A stretch of DNA of 64,000 bases from the NCBI RefSeq assembly GCF_003202235.1, contig NZ_MASU01000012.1:62001-126000 (forward strand). The letters are read 5' to 3'. Shown one piece after another: positions 54,271 through 63,443 of the stretch. The position numbers and the translations under genes are program-made. The stretch's first letter is position 1. Each line of letters begins with the position of its first letter. The notes beneath the pieces are model-generated. The model made no database searches. It saw only the letters and a program-made list of their open reading frames with translations, and had not been told where the DNA came from. The stretch is from Prauserella flavalba (GTDB lineage: Bacteria > Actinomycetota > Actinomycetes > Mycobacteriales > Pseudonocardiaceae).

Positions 54271-56390
54271 GCCGGCCCGAGCACGTCAACAACGTGTCCG
54301 GAACGGTCCGCGGCCCGATCCTCCAGGCTCGCACGATCACCGCCGACACGATCAACCTGCACGCCCCCGAACGACGGGTGTCGGTGCCTCGACAGCTTCC
54401 GCCACCCGCGCGCACGTGGGTCGACCGAGCCGACGAATTCGACCGACTGGACCGACTGCTCGTCACATCAGGACCGACCCGTGTGGTTGTGACCGGACTG
54501 GGTGGAGTCGGCAAGACCGGCTTGGCGGTGCGCTGGCTCGACGGACACCACGGGCGCCACCCCGACGGCGTGCTGCACGTCGACCTCAACGGCTGGAGCG
54601 GCCACCCGCCACCGGCCACCGCGCAGGTCCTCGCCGGATGGCTCCGCGCGCTCGGCGTCGCCGCCGACGACCTGCCGGGCGAGGTGGCCGAGCTGGTCGC
54701 GCTGTACCGGACGGTCACCTCGGACAAGGCGGTGGCCGTGCTGGTCGACAACGCCCGCTCCGCCGAGCAGGTGCAGCCCCTGGTACCTGCCACGGCGCGC
54801 GGCACGATCCTGGTCACCAGCCGCAATCGGCTCGCCGAGCTGGCCATCGTGGGCTTCCGCCACCTCGACCTCGACTGCTTCCCCGCCGCCACCGGCGCCG
54901 CGCTCCTGACCGGCCTCCTCGACGAGGAACGACAGCCCATCGGCGAGGAGCTGCTGCACGCGCTGGCCACCCGCTGCCACGGGCATCCGCTGGCCCTAAC
55001 CATCGCCGGGGCCCATCTCGCCGCCTACCCCCGGCGCGACCCGGCGCGCCTGATCACCCGCCTGACCCACCTCGCCGAGGCGTCCACTGGCGCTTTGGAC
55101 CCGCACGAGCTGTCCGTTGAAGGAGTGCTGCAGATGAGCTACGAGGACCTCGACGCCACCACCGCCCGGCTCTACCGCGGCCTGGCCGAGCATCCCGGCG
55201 TCGAGTTCACCGCCGAACCGCTCGCGGCCGGGCTCGACGTGCCGGTCGCCGAGGTCGGCCGCGGGCTCGGGAGGCTGGTGGAGGCGAACCTCGTCACCGA
55301 GACTGGAGACGAGCGCTACCGGCTGCACGACGTCCTGCGAGAGCACGTGCAAACCCTGGCAGGCCAGGATGACCAGGCCAAGCGGCTTGCGGTGCGCCGC
55401 CGGATGATCGAGTGGTACCTGCGGCGCGCGGCGGCGGCCGACAAGATCATCAATCCTTTCCCTCGCCGGTTCAGCCCCGTCTACACCGGTCTGGACACCG
55501 GCGTGTTCGCCGACCCGAAGGCCGCCCTGGAATGGGCCGAGACCGAACGCGCCAACCTTCTCGCCGCTCAACAGGTCGCCGCCGACCAGGGCTGGACGGA
55601 GCTGGTGTACCAGTTCGGCGAGGTCCTGTGGAACCCGCTGCGCCCCAACTACACCGCCGGTGAGTTGGTGAGCTCGCAGTTCCTCGGGGCCAATGCCGCG
55701 GCCGACGCCGGGCACATCCTGGAGGTCGTCTGCCGCACCCGCCAGGGCTTCGGCGAGACCAACCTCGGCCACCACGAGGCCGCCGTCGCCATCTGCACGA
55801 TTGCCGTAGAGCGCGCCGCCGAAGTCGGCGACCCGTGGCTGCACTCCGGCGCGCTGTCCACCCGCGCCCGCGCCCACCTCAAGGCCGACGACCCGCACGC
55901 CGCCCTCCCTGACCTCGAACATGCCCTGGAAATCGCCGAGGGGATGAGCGACGCCCGCAGCATCGCGCTGCGGCACCGCCGCCTCGGCGAAACTGCCCTG
56001 CACCCCAAGGTCGCCGACGCCCCGCTCGCACTCCACCACCTGCGGCTGGCGGCGAGCATGTTCACCGGCATCGGCGATGACATCGGCCACGCCCGCACCG
56101 TCCTGCACCTGGCACGGGCCCTGACCCTGAACGGGCAAGCCGCCGAGGCAGTGTCGGAGCTCGCCGCGATCGAGCAGGCCGTGCGCGACTACGGCTCGGT
56201 CGGCTACTTGGCCGACCTATGCACCGTGCTCGGCGAGGTCCACGCCGCGCTCGGCGACACCGCCGAAGCCCACCGCCGCTACGGCCAGGCCATCGACTAC
56301 TACACCGCCGCCGGCCCCGGCGCCGACAAGAGCAAGGCCACCGTCATCGCCCGGCGCGACGCCCTCGACTCCGACCAACCGACCGCCTGA
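54267..56390 (+). CDS. STAND (NB-ARC) ATPase with TPR repeats
   Basis: A 707-residue STAND protein. The N-terminus NNVSGTVRGPILQARTI is a short tag common to such actinobacterial proteins. Walker A is GLGGVGKTG (77-85), Walker B is KAVAVLVDNA, and the sensor is TILVTSRNRLAEL. A winged-helix region and at least eight TPR-like helices follow. STAND proteins act as signal switches, including regulators and defence sensors. There is no C-terminal effector domain, so it may be a regulator or may act through the adjacent methyltransferase. Confidence 0.82.
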   Translation: MSRPEHVNNVSGTVRGPILQARTITADTINLHAPERRVSVPRQLPPPARTWVDRADEFDRLDRLLVTSGPTRVVVTGLGGVGKTGLAVRWLDGHHGRHPDGVLHVDLNGWSGHPPPATAQVLAGWLRALGVAADDLPGEVAELVALYRTVTSDKAVAVLVDNARSAEQVQPLVPATARGTILVTSRNRLAELAIVGFRHLDLDCFPAATGAALLTGLLDEERQPIGEELLHALATRCHGHPLALTIAGAHLAAYPRRDPARLITRLTHLAEASTGALDPHELSVEGVLQMSYEDLDATTARLYRGLAEHPGVEFTAEPLAAGLDVPVAEVGRGLGRLVEANLVTETGDERYRLHDVLREHVQTLAGQDDQAKRLAVRRRMIEWYLRRAAAADKIINPFPRRFSPVYTGLDTGVFADPKAALEWAETERANLLAAQQVAADQGWTELVYQFGEVLWNPLRPNYTAGELVSSQFLGANAAADAGHILEVVCRTRQGFGETNLGHHEAAVAICTIAVERAAEVGDPWLHSGALSTRARAHLKADDPHAALPDLEHALEIAEGMSDARSIALRHRRLGETALHPKVADAPLALHHLRLAASMFTGIGDDIGHARTVLHLARALTLNGQAAEAVSELAAIEQAVRDYGSVGYLADLCTVLGEVHAALGDTAEAHRRYGQAIDYYTAAGPGADKSKATVIARRDALDSDQPTA

Positions 56391-56411
56391 ACGCGAAGAG
56401 GAGCGAACGGC

Positions 56412-56633
56412 ATGGCAGCACACACCACGGCCAAGGGACGCCGGATCACCGGCGAGGCCCGCACCAAGATGGCCGCTGACCTGAAGAAGAAGTACGAAAA
56501 GGGCGCCAGCATCCGTGCGCTGGCCGAGGCCACCGACCGCTCGTACGGCTTCGTGCACCGAATCCTGTCGGAGTCCGGTGTGGTGCTGCGTGGACGCGGC
56601 GGCGCTACCCGGACCAAGCCCAAAGCCTCATAG
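56412..56633 (+). CDS. Small helix-turn-helix protein
   Basis: A 73-residue basic protein with HTH SIRALAEATDRSYGFVHRILSE, flanked by Lys-rich ends (TKMAADLKKKYEKG, RTKPKAS). Start ATG at 56412 has AGAGGAG upstream. It is common in actinobacteria. It follows the STAND gene by 21 bp and may be its DNA-binding partner. The target is unknown. Confidence 0.75.
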   Translation: MAAHTTAKGRRITGEARTKMAADLKKKYEKGASIRALAEATDRSYGFVHRILSESGVVLRGRGGATRTKPKAS

Positions 56634-56700
56634 CCCAGCGACAGCGGGCACGAGAACGGCTCGCGACACCAGCCCATCCGATACGCGAGCGGAGATCATG

Positions 56701-57099
56701 ATGCCCAGACGGGTCTTGCGGGGCTACCGCCTGGGAACGCCCACTGGCGAACCGGATCGCGATGCGCGGCCGGCGCCGCGGATTCAAGTCCGCTTCGCGT
56801 GCCGAAGAGGACACGAGTTCACCGTGCCATTCTCGACAGACGCCGAGATACCCGCCGTCTGGAGATGCCCACGACACGGCGTCGAACATTGCCTCCGAAT
56901 CAATGAAGACTCCGACTGGCAACCGCCCAAGGGAAAGCCCCCACGCACGCACTACGTCATGCTTTTGGAACGACGGAGCATCGCCGATCTTGAAGTCCTC
57001 GTCGACCAGGCGCTGGCGGGCATCCGCCTGCAGCGCCGATCACCTTACGGTCGCGTGCCCATCGGCGACCGAACCTACGGTTTCCGGTTCGAGCCATGA
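56701..57099 (+). CDS. RbpA-like RNA polymerase-binding protein
   Basis: A 132-residue paralogue of RbpA, an actinobacterial factor that binds RNA polymerase and the principal sigma factor. The start MPRRVLRGYRLGTP is followed by the zinc-core-like VRFACRRGHEFTVPFSTDAEIP, then WRCPRHGVEHC, then the basic linker and sigma-binding part KPPRTHYVMLLERRSIADLEVLV. The order matches RbpA, but the spacing between cysteines and the extra C-terminal 25 residues differ from the housekeeping version. GGAG lies six bases before 56701. Confidence 0.8.
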   Translation: MPRRVLRGYRLGTPTGEPDRDARPAPRIQVRFACRRGHEFTVPFSTDAEIPAVWRCPRHGVEHCLRINEDSDWQPPKGKPPRTHYVMLLERRSIADLEVLVDQALAGIRLQRRSPYGRVPIGDRTYGFRFEP

Positions 57100-57217
57100 C
57101 CGCCAGCCCGAGAAGGCGTAACAGGCTGGCTCTGATGTTTCGAGCCGACTACCTCGGAGCATGCGAGGTATCGAGCCCGAGGGCGCCTCGCCTCATCATC
57201 GACGTGCAGGTCGCGGT

Positions 57218-58483
57218 CTACGGCCTGGGCTGGCCGGTGCCGGAGTTACGAGCCGGTGAGCCGCGCAGTTCCGTGACGCGCTCGCGGAATGGCGCGCCGA
57301 CCGGCCCGCGCAAATGCCGACCCACGGGCACCTCTTTGTGTTCACAGTTTCCTTCGCTATGCCCCCAGGTGTTCATACACATGTTTGCTCGATACGGGCC
57401 GCGCCAGTACCGGTGGCGATAGTGAGGCGAGCGACGGCTGTTGTCCGACGTGTCGTGGTCGGCGTTGTCCTCTCCGTCGTCGGGAGGCAGGTCTTCGGTC
57501 CTGAACCGCGGGTGTACCCGGACGATGTTCACGGCGCTCGTCGCGGTGATGCCGGCTCGGACGTCGCCTCGGGTCACTGATCGCGGAGCTGCGATCACAT
57601 CGGTGTGGGTCAGCGGTTTCTTGACTTTGTGGTCGAGCAATTGCCATAGGCCGTAGACGGTCTGGACCCATCCGGCGCAGTGGTTCGCGTCGGGTTCGGG
57701 GAGCAGTTCACCGAACTGGAGGGTCGCGGTGAAGGTAGCGAGTACCGGCATCGGGCTCATCCGGGCCGAGACAGTGCGGACATGGTCGGCGAAGTAGCCC
57801 GCGCTGTAGCAGGTCTTTGTCGCTGCCCACTGGGCGACGAACGTGTCCGGGGGCAGGCCGTCCCATTGGGGCGGCCGATTTGGGGTGTAGAACGACAGTT
57901 GGACCCGGTCCTCGTGCGGCGGTGGCAGGCGTGACCAGCTGATGGCGACGATTGGGGCCTCGACGTAACCGGAGACGTCGTGGAGCCAGGGGGCTGGTGT
58001 CCATCCTGAGCCTGGCAGGTCTTGCGCACGCGCGGCGTCGTAGAGGGCGCCGCCGATGCAGCTCTCGAACAGCATGAAGCCGGTCATGCTGGGCATTCGA
58101 TCCGGGCGGGCGGGTTCGGTGGACGGGGTGGACGAGTAGGTCACGGCCATCTCGATCGCCTCGTGGTCGACCCACGTCAGGCTCGCGTTCTTGAGGCGGC
58201 CAGCTTCATCGCGGGCGTATCGGCGTACTTCCCGGTCCTCGCTCTCCGCCGGGGCGGCTCTCGCGACCTGGCCTGTTCGTCCTTGCTGGGCGCCCTCGGC
58301 CGCGATAGTGGTGTAGTGGTCGTGAAGCCGCCGGCGGAGGAAGGGAAGCTGCTCGGAAGACGGCGCGACCCACGGCGCGGGTTGGAAGATCGAAGCGTCC
58401 GGGATCGGGTCGGGAATCGTGAGGCCATCGGTTGCCGGGTGCATGAAACGGACTCCAGCCAAGGTCGCGGCGGCGCTGGTCAC
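57218..58483 (-). CDS. Hypothetical protein, about 420 residues
   Basis: Open for 421 codons from the GTG at 58483, which overlaps the upstream gene by GTGA. Not a family I recognise. It has a mixed composition with motifs such as SMTGFMLFESCIGGALYDAA and PRPHYRHRYWRG-like basic ends (SPHYRHRYWRGPYRANMC), suggesting nucleic-acid contact. No membrane helix or signal is seen. Antisense frames are shadows. Confidence 0.55.
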   Translation of the reverse strand: MTSAAATLAGVRFMHPATDGLTIPDPIPDASIFQPAPWVAPSSEQLPFLRRRLHDHYTTIAAEGAQQGRTGQVARAAPAESEDREVRRYARDEAGRLKNASLTWVDHEAIEMAVTYSSTPSTEPARPDRMPSMTGFMLFESCIGGALYDAARAQDLPGSGWTPAPWLHDVSGYVEAPIVAISWSRLPPPHEDRVQLSFYTPNRPPQWDGLPPDTFVAQWAATKTCYSAGYFADHVRTVSARMSPMPVLATFTATLQFGELLPEPDANHCAGWVQTVYGLWQLLDHKVKKPLTHTDVIAAPRSVTRGDVRAGITATSAVNIVRVHPRFRTEDLPPDDGEDNADHDTSDNSRRSPHYRHRYWRGPYRANMCMNTWGHSEGNCEHKEVPVGRHLRGPVGAPFRERVTELRGSPARNSGTGQPRP

Positions 58484-58797
58484 AGGCGGCGCAGTGCGTG
58501 CAGCACGCGGTCGAGAAGCGCCAGGTGCTCGTCGTCGGGCCGCGGTCCCTCCAGCGCGGCCCGCCGCGCGGCGGCTCGTTCCTCGTCGAGGTCCAGCGGA
58601 AGCGCGGACGGTCCCGTGGCGGGCAGTTGTCCAAGGCTGGGGAGGTACTCGGTGAGTGGTCCGTTGTCGGCACGGCGGCGCGCGGCTTTACCGTGGACAG
58701 CATCGAACGGCAGTCCGGGGGTTTCCGGCGAGCAGCGAGGACTCGGCAGGATCACCATGGCGTCCGGCTTCGTGTCCGGCTCCTCACTACGGTTCAC
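58480..58797 (-). CDS. Hypothetical protein, about 105 residues
   Basis: A short frame directly before the 420-residue gene, overlapping by GTGA. A hydrophilic protein with DEERAAARRAALEG and LLDRVLHALRRL, predicted helical. The start may be GTG at 58797 or ATG at 58759. It overlaps the end of the inositol-monophosphatase gene slightly. Function unknown. Confidence 0.5.
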   Translation of the reverse strand: MNRSEEPDTKPDAMVILPSPRCSPETPGLPFDAVHGKAARRRADNGPLTEYLPSLGQLPATGPSALPLDLDEERAAARRAALEGPRPDDEHLALLDRVLHALRRL

Positions 58798-59662
58798 CGC
58801 TCTGCGGCAAGCCGGTCGGACTCATGACGGGTTCGGGTCGGTCGTCATCGGGCCAGAAACGGGTGCCACGCAAGACGTGCAGGAAGGGCAGCAACTCGTC
58901 GCGAAGTCCCGGCGTGGTGGCGATCGCGCACCGGGAACGGGTGGTGTGAGGGCTGGCGTCGGCATCCAAGACGAGGGCCCCGGCCTCGCGGGCGATGGCA
59001 GCCCCGGCCGCGGTATCCCAGGTCCGGTTGCCGAGCAGGACGCAGGCGTCAAGGGTGCCGTCGGCGACCCAGACGAGGTCAAGTGCGGAAGAGCCGTAGC
59101 GGCGAAGCCCTTGTGCCCGTCCGGTGAGTTCCCGGTCCACAGTGGAGCAGAGCACGTCTCGTAGGGCAGTGTCCTGGCCGCTGCCATAGTCGCTGAACCC
59201 GATCAGGGCTCGATCGAGCGACTCGGTGGCCGAGACGGCGATGAGTTCTCCGTCGCGGTAGGCGCCTTGCCCGTCGGTCGCCCAGTAGCGGTGTCCGAGA
59301 AAGGGAAGCGCGGTGACGCCGAGGATGGGCCGGTAGTTGTGCACGAGCCCGAGGGCGATCGCACACAAGGGACTGCCGTGGTGGTGGTTGATCGTGCCGT
59401 CGATGGGATCGAGAACCCAGTAGGTCTCCTGGCTACCAACCGCGCCGGTTTCCTCTCCGAGGAACCCGATCTCGGTGTGCCCGTCGGCAATCAACCGTTG
59501 GCGGACAACGTGTTCGACGTCCTCGTCCACTTCGGATACAGGGTCGCGGTCGCCCTTGTACCGGATCGAGCGAGGACGGTGGCTGAGGACATGCTCGACC
59601 GCAAGATCGATCGCGGCCTGTGCCGCGGTCAGGGCAGTAGTGAAGTCGGGTGCCGACAGCAT
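58787..59662 (-). CDS. Inositol-monophosphatase-family phosphatase
   Basis: A 291-residue Mg-dependent phosphatase. Metal-site motifs are FLGEETG, WVLDPIDGTINHHHGSPLCAIALGL and later RTWDTAAGAAIAREAGALV. The family hydrolyses inositol phosphate, histidinol phosphate, fructose bisphosphate or 3'-phosphoadenosine phosphate. The DPIDGT motif is intact. Substrate unknown; histidinol or sugar phosphate is possible. It is part of a minus-strand series with the NUDIX and QueD genes. Confidence 0.85.
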   Translation of the reverse strand: MLSAPDFTTALTAAQAAIDLAVEHVLSHRPRSIRYKGDRDPVSEVDEDVEHVVRQRLIADGHTEIGFLGEETGAVGSQETYWVLDPIDGTINHHHGSPLCAIALGLVHNYRPILGVTALPFLGHRYWATDGQGAYRDGELIAVSATESLDRALIGFSDYGSGQDTALRDVLCSTVDRELTGRAQGLRRYGSSALDLVWVADGTLDACVLLGNRTWDTAAGAAIAREAGALVLDADASPHTTRSRCAIATTPGLRDELLPFLHVLRGTRFWPDDDRPEPVMSPTGLPQSGEP

Positions 59663-59735
59663 GGTTCCTTCGGTTCTTCGGACACACCCGGCTCGCGCAG
59701 CAGCGTCGAATGGACCGGGCCGTGGACTGTGAGGG

Positions 59736-60188
59736 TCAGGAGTGGTGCGGCCACCACGGGCGTTCGACGGTCAGCGCGTCGCTTCGCAGTCGTTTCGCAA
59801 TGACCGCGGGGCGCAGCTCGATTTGGTGGAGGTCCGCCTCGGCGAGCCACCGCAGTTCGTGTTCGCTGGCCCAGGCGCCTTCGGGGCCGGCGAGAGTCAC
59901 GTCGAACAGCAGCGCGAGCTCATAGAGCACAGGCTCGTCTGGTGAGTCGTGGTCGCGCAGTTCCACCGTCGCGCAGAAGTCGAGGTAAGCGACGTCGACG
60001 TTGGTCTGTTCCCGCAGGGAGCGCCGCAGGGCGTCCTCAACGGATTCACCGGGCCGTACTCGACCGCCGGGTAGCCGGAAGGCGCTGGCGTCCCGGTCTC
60101 GTACGAGTAGAAGGCGCTCGTCGTGCCCGACGAGGCCGTATACCGCGACAAGCGGACCGAGAGCGGGAGCGGTGGAGGAGGTCATCAT
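59736..60188 (-). CDS. NUDIX hydrolase
   Basis: A 150-residue NUDIX hydrolase from ATG at 60188. The nudix box is GGRVRPGESVEDALRRSLREQTNV, in which the usual REExxE tail is REQTN, missing two acidic positions, so metal binding may be weakened. The N-terminal strand GLVGHDERLLLVRDRD is typical. It lies about 90 bp downstream of the QueD gene on the same strand. The substrate is unknown. Confidence 0.8.
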   Translation of the reverse strand: MMTSSTAPALGPLVAVYGLVGHDERLLLVRDRDASAFRLPGGRVRPGESVEDALRRSLREQTNVDVAYLDFCATVELRDHDSPDEPVLYELALLFDVTLAGPEGAWASEHELRWLAEADLHQIELRPAVIAKRLRSDALTVERPWWPHHS

Positions 60189-60276
60189 GGTGCTCTCACG
60201 ATCGACGGACAGGACGATATCGAGGTAACGCCTCGAAGTGAGCAAGGACTTGAAGGCCGCGTGCAGTTCTTGGTGC

Positions 60277-60762
60277 TCATCGCGTCACCGGGGGTTCGTA
60301 GACGGCGGTGTTCAGCCGGGTCTCGCGGACCAGGACCCGCTCGATCCGCGCACCGTCGGCGCGGGCAAGCTCGGCCAGCGCGCTCTCCGCGACTCGGCCT
60401 AGCAGTACCGCCACGGCTTCTACCGTGGGCCACGGCAGCCCGTACCCGAATTTTTCGGCGCCGTCGGCCGGGCGCTCGGCTCCAAAACGGAACACTCGGT
60501 TGCCATCGGCGACCAGCGGGGCGATCAGCCGATCACGGACACCGAGCATCGTGGCGTGGTCGAGGTGCTCGTCGATCCAGCGCCGCACCCCGACCTTCAA
60601 TGCGCCGAACTCCACGACGGTCACCTCGGGGCTCAGCTCTGCTGCGCTCACTGTCACGGCAACCGACCAGGAGTGGCCGTGCAGGTTTACGCATTTGCCG
60701 CCCAGGTGCGGCAAGCGATGCCCGGACTCGAAGGAGTGCTCGATGGTGATCTTGTGCGACAT
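60277..60762 (-). CDS. queD: 6-carboxytetrahydropterin synthase (QueD) family protein
   Basis: A 161-residue QueD/PTPS-type enzyme. Catalytic Cys24 and zinc His15, His28 and His30 are in SGHRLPHLGGKCVNLHGHSW. The second half has EHLDHATML, with catalytic-site His and Asp, and a Glu near VRETRLNTAVYE. QueD makes 6-carboxytetrahydropterin in preQ0 synthesis, which feeds 7-deazapurine natural products in actinomycetes. QueC and QueE are not in the window, so the local pathway is not shown. Confidence 0.85.
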   Translation of the reverse strand: MSHKITIEHSFESGHRLPHLGGKCVNLHGHSWSVAVTVSAAELSPEVTVVEFGALKVGVRRWIDEHLDHATMLGVRDRLIAPLVADGNRVFRFGAERPADGAEKFGYGLPWPTVEAVAVLLGRVAESALAELARADGARIERVLVRETRLNTAVYEPPVTR

Positions 60763-61203
60763 CAGCGGGGCACCAGGTTCGACTGGTCAACCGGCGCGGG
60801 TGAGCGTGCTGGTTGCACCTCGCGCATATCCACTGAAGCAAGCTCACTTTCCGTAGCGAGAGGGTGGCTGAGACCGGTATGGCCTGCGGTGGGCGGTCGG
60901 GGGTCGCCCACCGCAGGCCGAATCCCAGTCAACGACGCCGCCCTTGCCGATCACCAGAGCGGCCGTGCGGCGAGAACGAGGCGTCAACGGGGCGACCCAG
61001 GCGCTGACCAGCGCGCTGTTGGTCTGCTGGAGCGAGGGGCTTCACCCAGATGGGCATGCAACTGCGATTGGCGATCAGTCGGGTCGTCAGCCGTGGTCGA
61101 GAACGGAGCGGCCATGAGGCAGCGATGAGGCGACACCCTCCCTACGCTGCGAAAACCGGCGAGTACTGTGCGCTATGGAGGGTCTGGCAGGAGGGACGAC
61201 GCG
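60763..61203. other. Intergenic stretch with a long hairpin
   Basis: No gene I can support. It contains the 15-bp perfect hairpin at 60881-60919 and separates the QueD gene from the divergent XRE regulator. Confidence 0.5.
60881..60919. terminator. Hairpin with perfect 15-bp stem
   Basis: The arms GGCCTGCGGTGGGCG and CGCCCACCGCAGGCC enclose a GTCGGGGGT loop. There is no T-tract. It lies in a region with no gene end pointing at it, so its role may be regulatory. Confidence 0.5.
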
Positions 61204-62472
61204 ATGGCAGCACGGCCTCTCACCCCGCTCGCAGCTGCCCGCGAGGCCGCTGGTTATACCCAGGAGTCCCTCGCCGTCACCCTGAAGGTCGAACGGACCA
61301 CCATCGGACGTTGGGAACGTGGGGTCCAGTCACCTCAGCCTTGGCAGCGGCGCGGCCTCGCCACCGCCCTGCAGATCTCGCTCGACGTACTCGACGACCT
61401 GCTACGACGTAGCCTTCGGCAACCTGCTGCCGACATCACCACGGTCCTGATCTCACCTTCGTCGAGCCTGGTGACGCTCCCTGCCGAGCGGACCGTTCAC
61501 GAGGACGCACCGGCACCCGATGCCGACGTCATCCACGCCGCCATCCCGCGCCTGCGCCGCGCGCTTGACCGACTGGACCTGCCCGACGACGGACCAACCA
61601 GGTCTCCGGACGACCTGCACGGCGAGATCATCCGCGCCAGCGACGACCGGCTGCAGTCCCGCTACGGCAACCTCGCCCGCCGCCTGCCCGACCTCATCGC
61701 CGAACTCGCCCGTGCCGGTCAACTGGGCGACGCTGCAGGCCAGCGCCACGCCGCCGCCCTGCTGACCTTGGCGTTGCGGGCTGCTGACGGCGTGGCGTTC
61801 AAGTTCGGCTACCTGGATCTGTCAGCCCGGCTGATCGACCTGATGCGCTCGGCCGCCCAGATCGCCGAGGACCCGCTGCTGCTGGCCGCCGTTGCATACG
61901 TGCGAACCGAAACCTTCTTCGCCACCGGCGACCTGGATACCGCCGCCCGCGCTCTCGAACTCGCCGCTGACCACGTGCCCGATCTCGGCACGACCTCCTC
62001 CTTGGCCGCGTTCGGTGCCCTGCACATGCGCGCGGCAGTCGTGGCTGGTCGGGCGGGCAAGGCCGACCTCGCCGCCGACCACCTGCGTGAGGCTCGCCGC
62101 GCCGCGGGCAGTGTGCCCGAGGGCATCTACGTGGGCACCGCGTTCGGCCCGGCCTCGCTGCGCATCCACGAACTCGCGGTCGCGGTCGAACTTCGAGATC
62201 CATTGGGTATCGAACGCGCGGCGTCCTGGCGCCCGCCCGACGAACTTCCCGCCGAGCGTCGTTCCCACTACTTCATCGATCTGGCCCGCGCCCAGCTCAC
62301 CCTCGGTCGCCACGAAGACGCTCACCTGTGCCTTCAGGCGGCCCGCCAGGCCGCGCCCGAGCACACCCGCACCCACCCGCAGGTCCGCCAGTCCCTCTCG
62401 TCCCTCCTGCGCACCCACAGCGCGCCCAGCGCCGGCTTGCTCGACCTCGCCGCTTGGGCCCGTGCTCGCTGA
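61204..62472 (+). CDS. XRE-family regulator with TPR-like C-terminus
   Basis: A 422-residue protein from ATG at 61204, with GGAGGGACG upstream. The N-terminal HTH is AAAREAAGYTQESLAVTLKVERTTIGRWERG (about 9-40). Helical repeats follow, including LRAADGVAFKFGYLDLSARLIDLM and TGDLDTAARALELAADHVPD, typical of the actinobacterial XRE/TPR regulators. It may sense a small molecule or peptide and control local genes. Its target is unknown. Confidence 0.8.
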   Translation: MAARPLTPLAAAREAAGYTQESLAVTLKVERTTIGRWERGVQSPQPWQRRGLATALQISLDVLDDLLRRSLRQPAADITTVLISPSSSLVTLPAERTVHEDAPAPDADVIHAAIPRLRRALDRLDLPDDGPTRSPDDLHGEIIRASDDRLQSRYGNLARRLPDLIAELARAGQLGDAAGQRHAAALLTLALRAADGVAFKFGYLDLSARLIDLMRSAAQIAEDPLLLAAVAYVRTETFFATGDLDTAARALELAADHVPDLGTTSSLAAFGALHMRAAVVAGRAGKADLAADHLREARRAAGSVPEGIYVGTAFGPASLRIHELAVAVELRDPLGIERAASWRPPDELPAERRSHYFIDLARAQLTLGRHEDAHLCLQAARQAAPEHTRTHPQVRQSLSSLLRTHSAPSAGLLDLAAWARAR

Positions 62473-62490
62473 TCCGCCTGCCACAGCCGC

Positions 62491-63135
62491 TCAGCGCGGG
62501 GATAGCAGATCCGGCAGGTCGTGAAGGGAGTCGATCACCCAATCCGCGTCGCGACGGACCAACGGGTCGTCAGCCCACAGATAGCCCCACGGGCCCCGCC
62601 GGATCAGTGCCGTGCGGAACCCAGCTGCCTTCGCGGCAACTACGTCGTTGTCCCGGTGGTCACCCACGTATACCGTCTCGCCCGGTTCGTCGGGCACCAT
62701 CTCCGCCACGCGGGCGAAGAACTCGGGCGACGGCTTGGCGACACCCCATTCGCCCGAGGTCGCGATCCGGTCCACCGGCAGCTCCAGTGCACGCAACAGC
62801 TCGGCTGCGCGAGCGGTCTGGTTCCCGGCCACCCCGACCCACAAGCCGCGTTCTCGCAGCGCGACCAGGCCGGGCCGCACATCGCTGTAAAGGTCGCTGT
62901 CCTCGATGTGCTCACCCTGGCCGGCCTCCTCGCGCAGCCGTCGTTCCCGTGCAAGGTCGAAGCCCGGCTTGAAGTACTGGAACGTCTCGGCATTGTCCCG
63001 GCCAGCGGCGGTGACCGCGCCCAGCACTGTCGAGAAGGTATGGCGCGAGACGCCGATCCAGTCGGCCCACGCACCCCACTCCCGCGAGTCGTCCAGCAAC
63101 GTCTCGCCCACGTCGAACACAACCGCGGTCACCAT
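62491..63135 (-). CDS. HAD-family hydrolase
   Basis: A 214-residue HAD phosphatase. The nucleophile motif is VVFDVGETLLDD, in which the usual second Asp (DxD) is replaced by Gly-Glu, a known variation. Motif II is GVAGNQTARA, and motifs III and IV are VAKPSPEFF and YVGDHRDNDVVAAKAAG. It converges on the XRE gene. Substrate unknown. Confidence 0.85.
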   Translation of the reverse strand: MVTAVVFDVGETLLDDSREWGAWADWIGVSRHTFSTVLGAVTAAGRDNAETFQYFKPGFDLARERRLREEAGQGEHIEDSDLYSDVRPGLVALRERGLWVGVAGNQTARAAELLRALELPVDRIATSGEWGVAKPSPEFFARVAEMVPDEPGETVYVGDHRDNDVVAAKAAGFRTALIRRGPWGYLWADDPLVRRDADWVIDSLHDLPDLLSPR

Positions 63136-63443
63136 GCTCCTACTCCTACGTCACGTGCAGACACCGCGCGACAGCGAGGGCCCTTCGGCCGCCCAACTCA
63201 CTGACATCCGTGTCCGCGGCGACCGCCGGTTTGTCCGCTTCCCGGTTGACCACGTCGACGCAGCCCGAACAGCGAGCAGGCCGAGCCTCGACCTAACGGC
63301 GATTGGTGTGAGAGAGCGCGTCAGTTGGCCAGTCCGGTGCTCAGCTGTCGGCCAGGACTCGATCACTTGTGGCGACCGTAGCCGTGAGCGCGCTTCGCGG
63401 CTACTTAACGTGATGCTCATGGTCGGGTTCGGCCAAGAAGCGA
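63136..63443. other. Intergenic stretch
   Basis: About 308 bp without a gene I can support. AT content is not notably raised. Confidence 0.4.
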
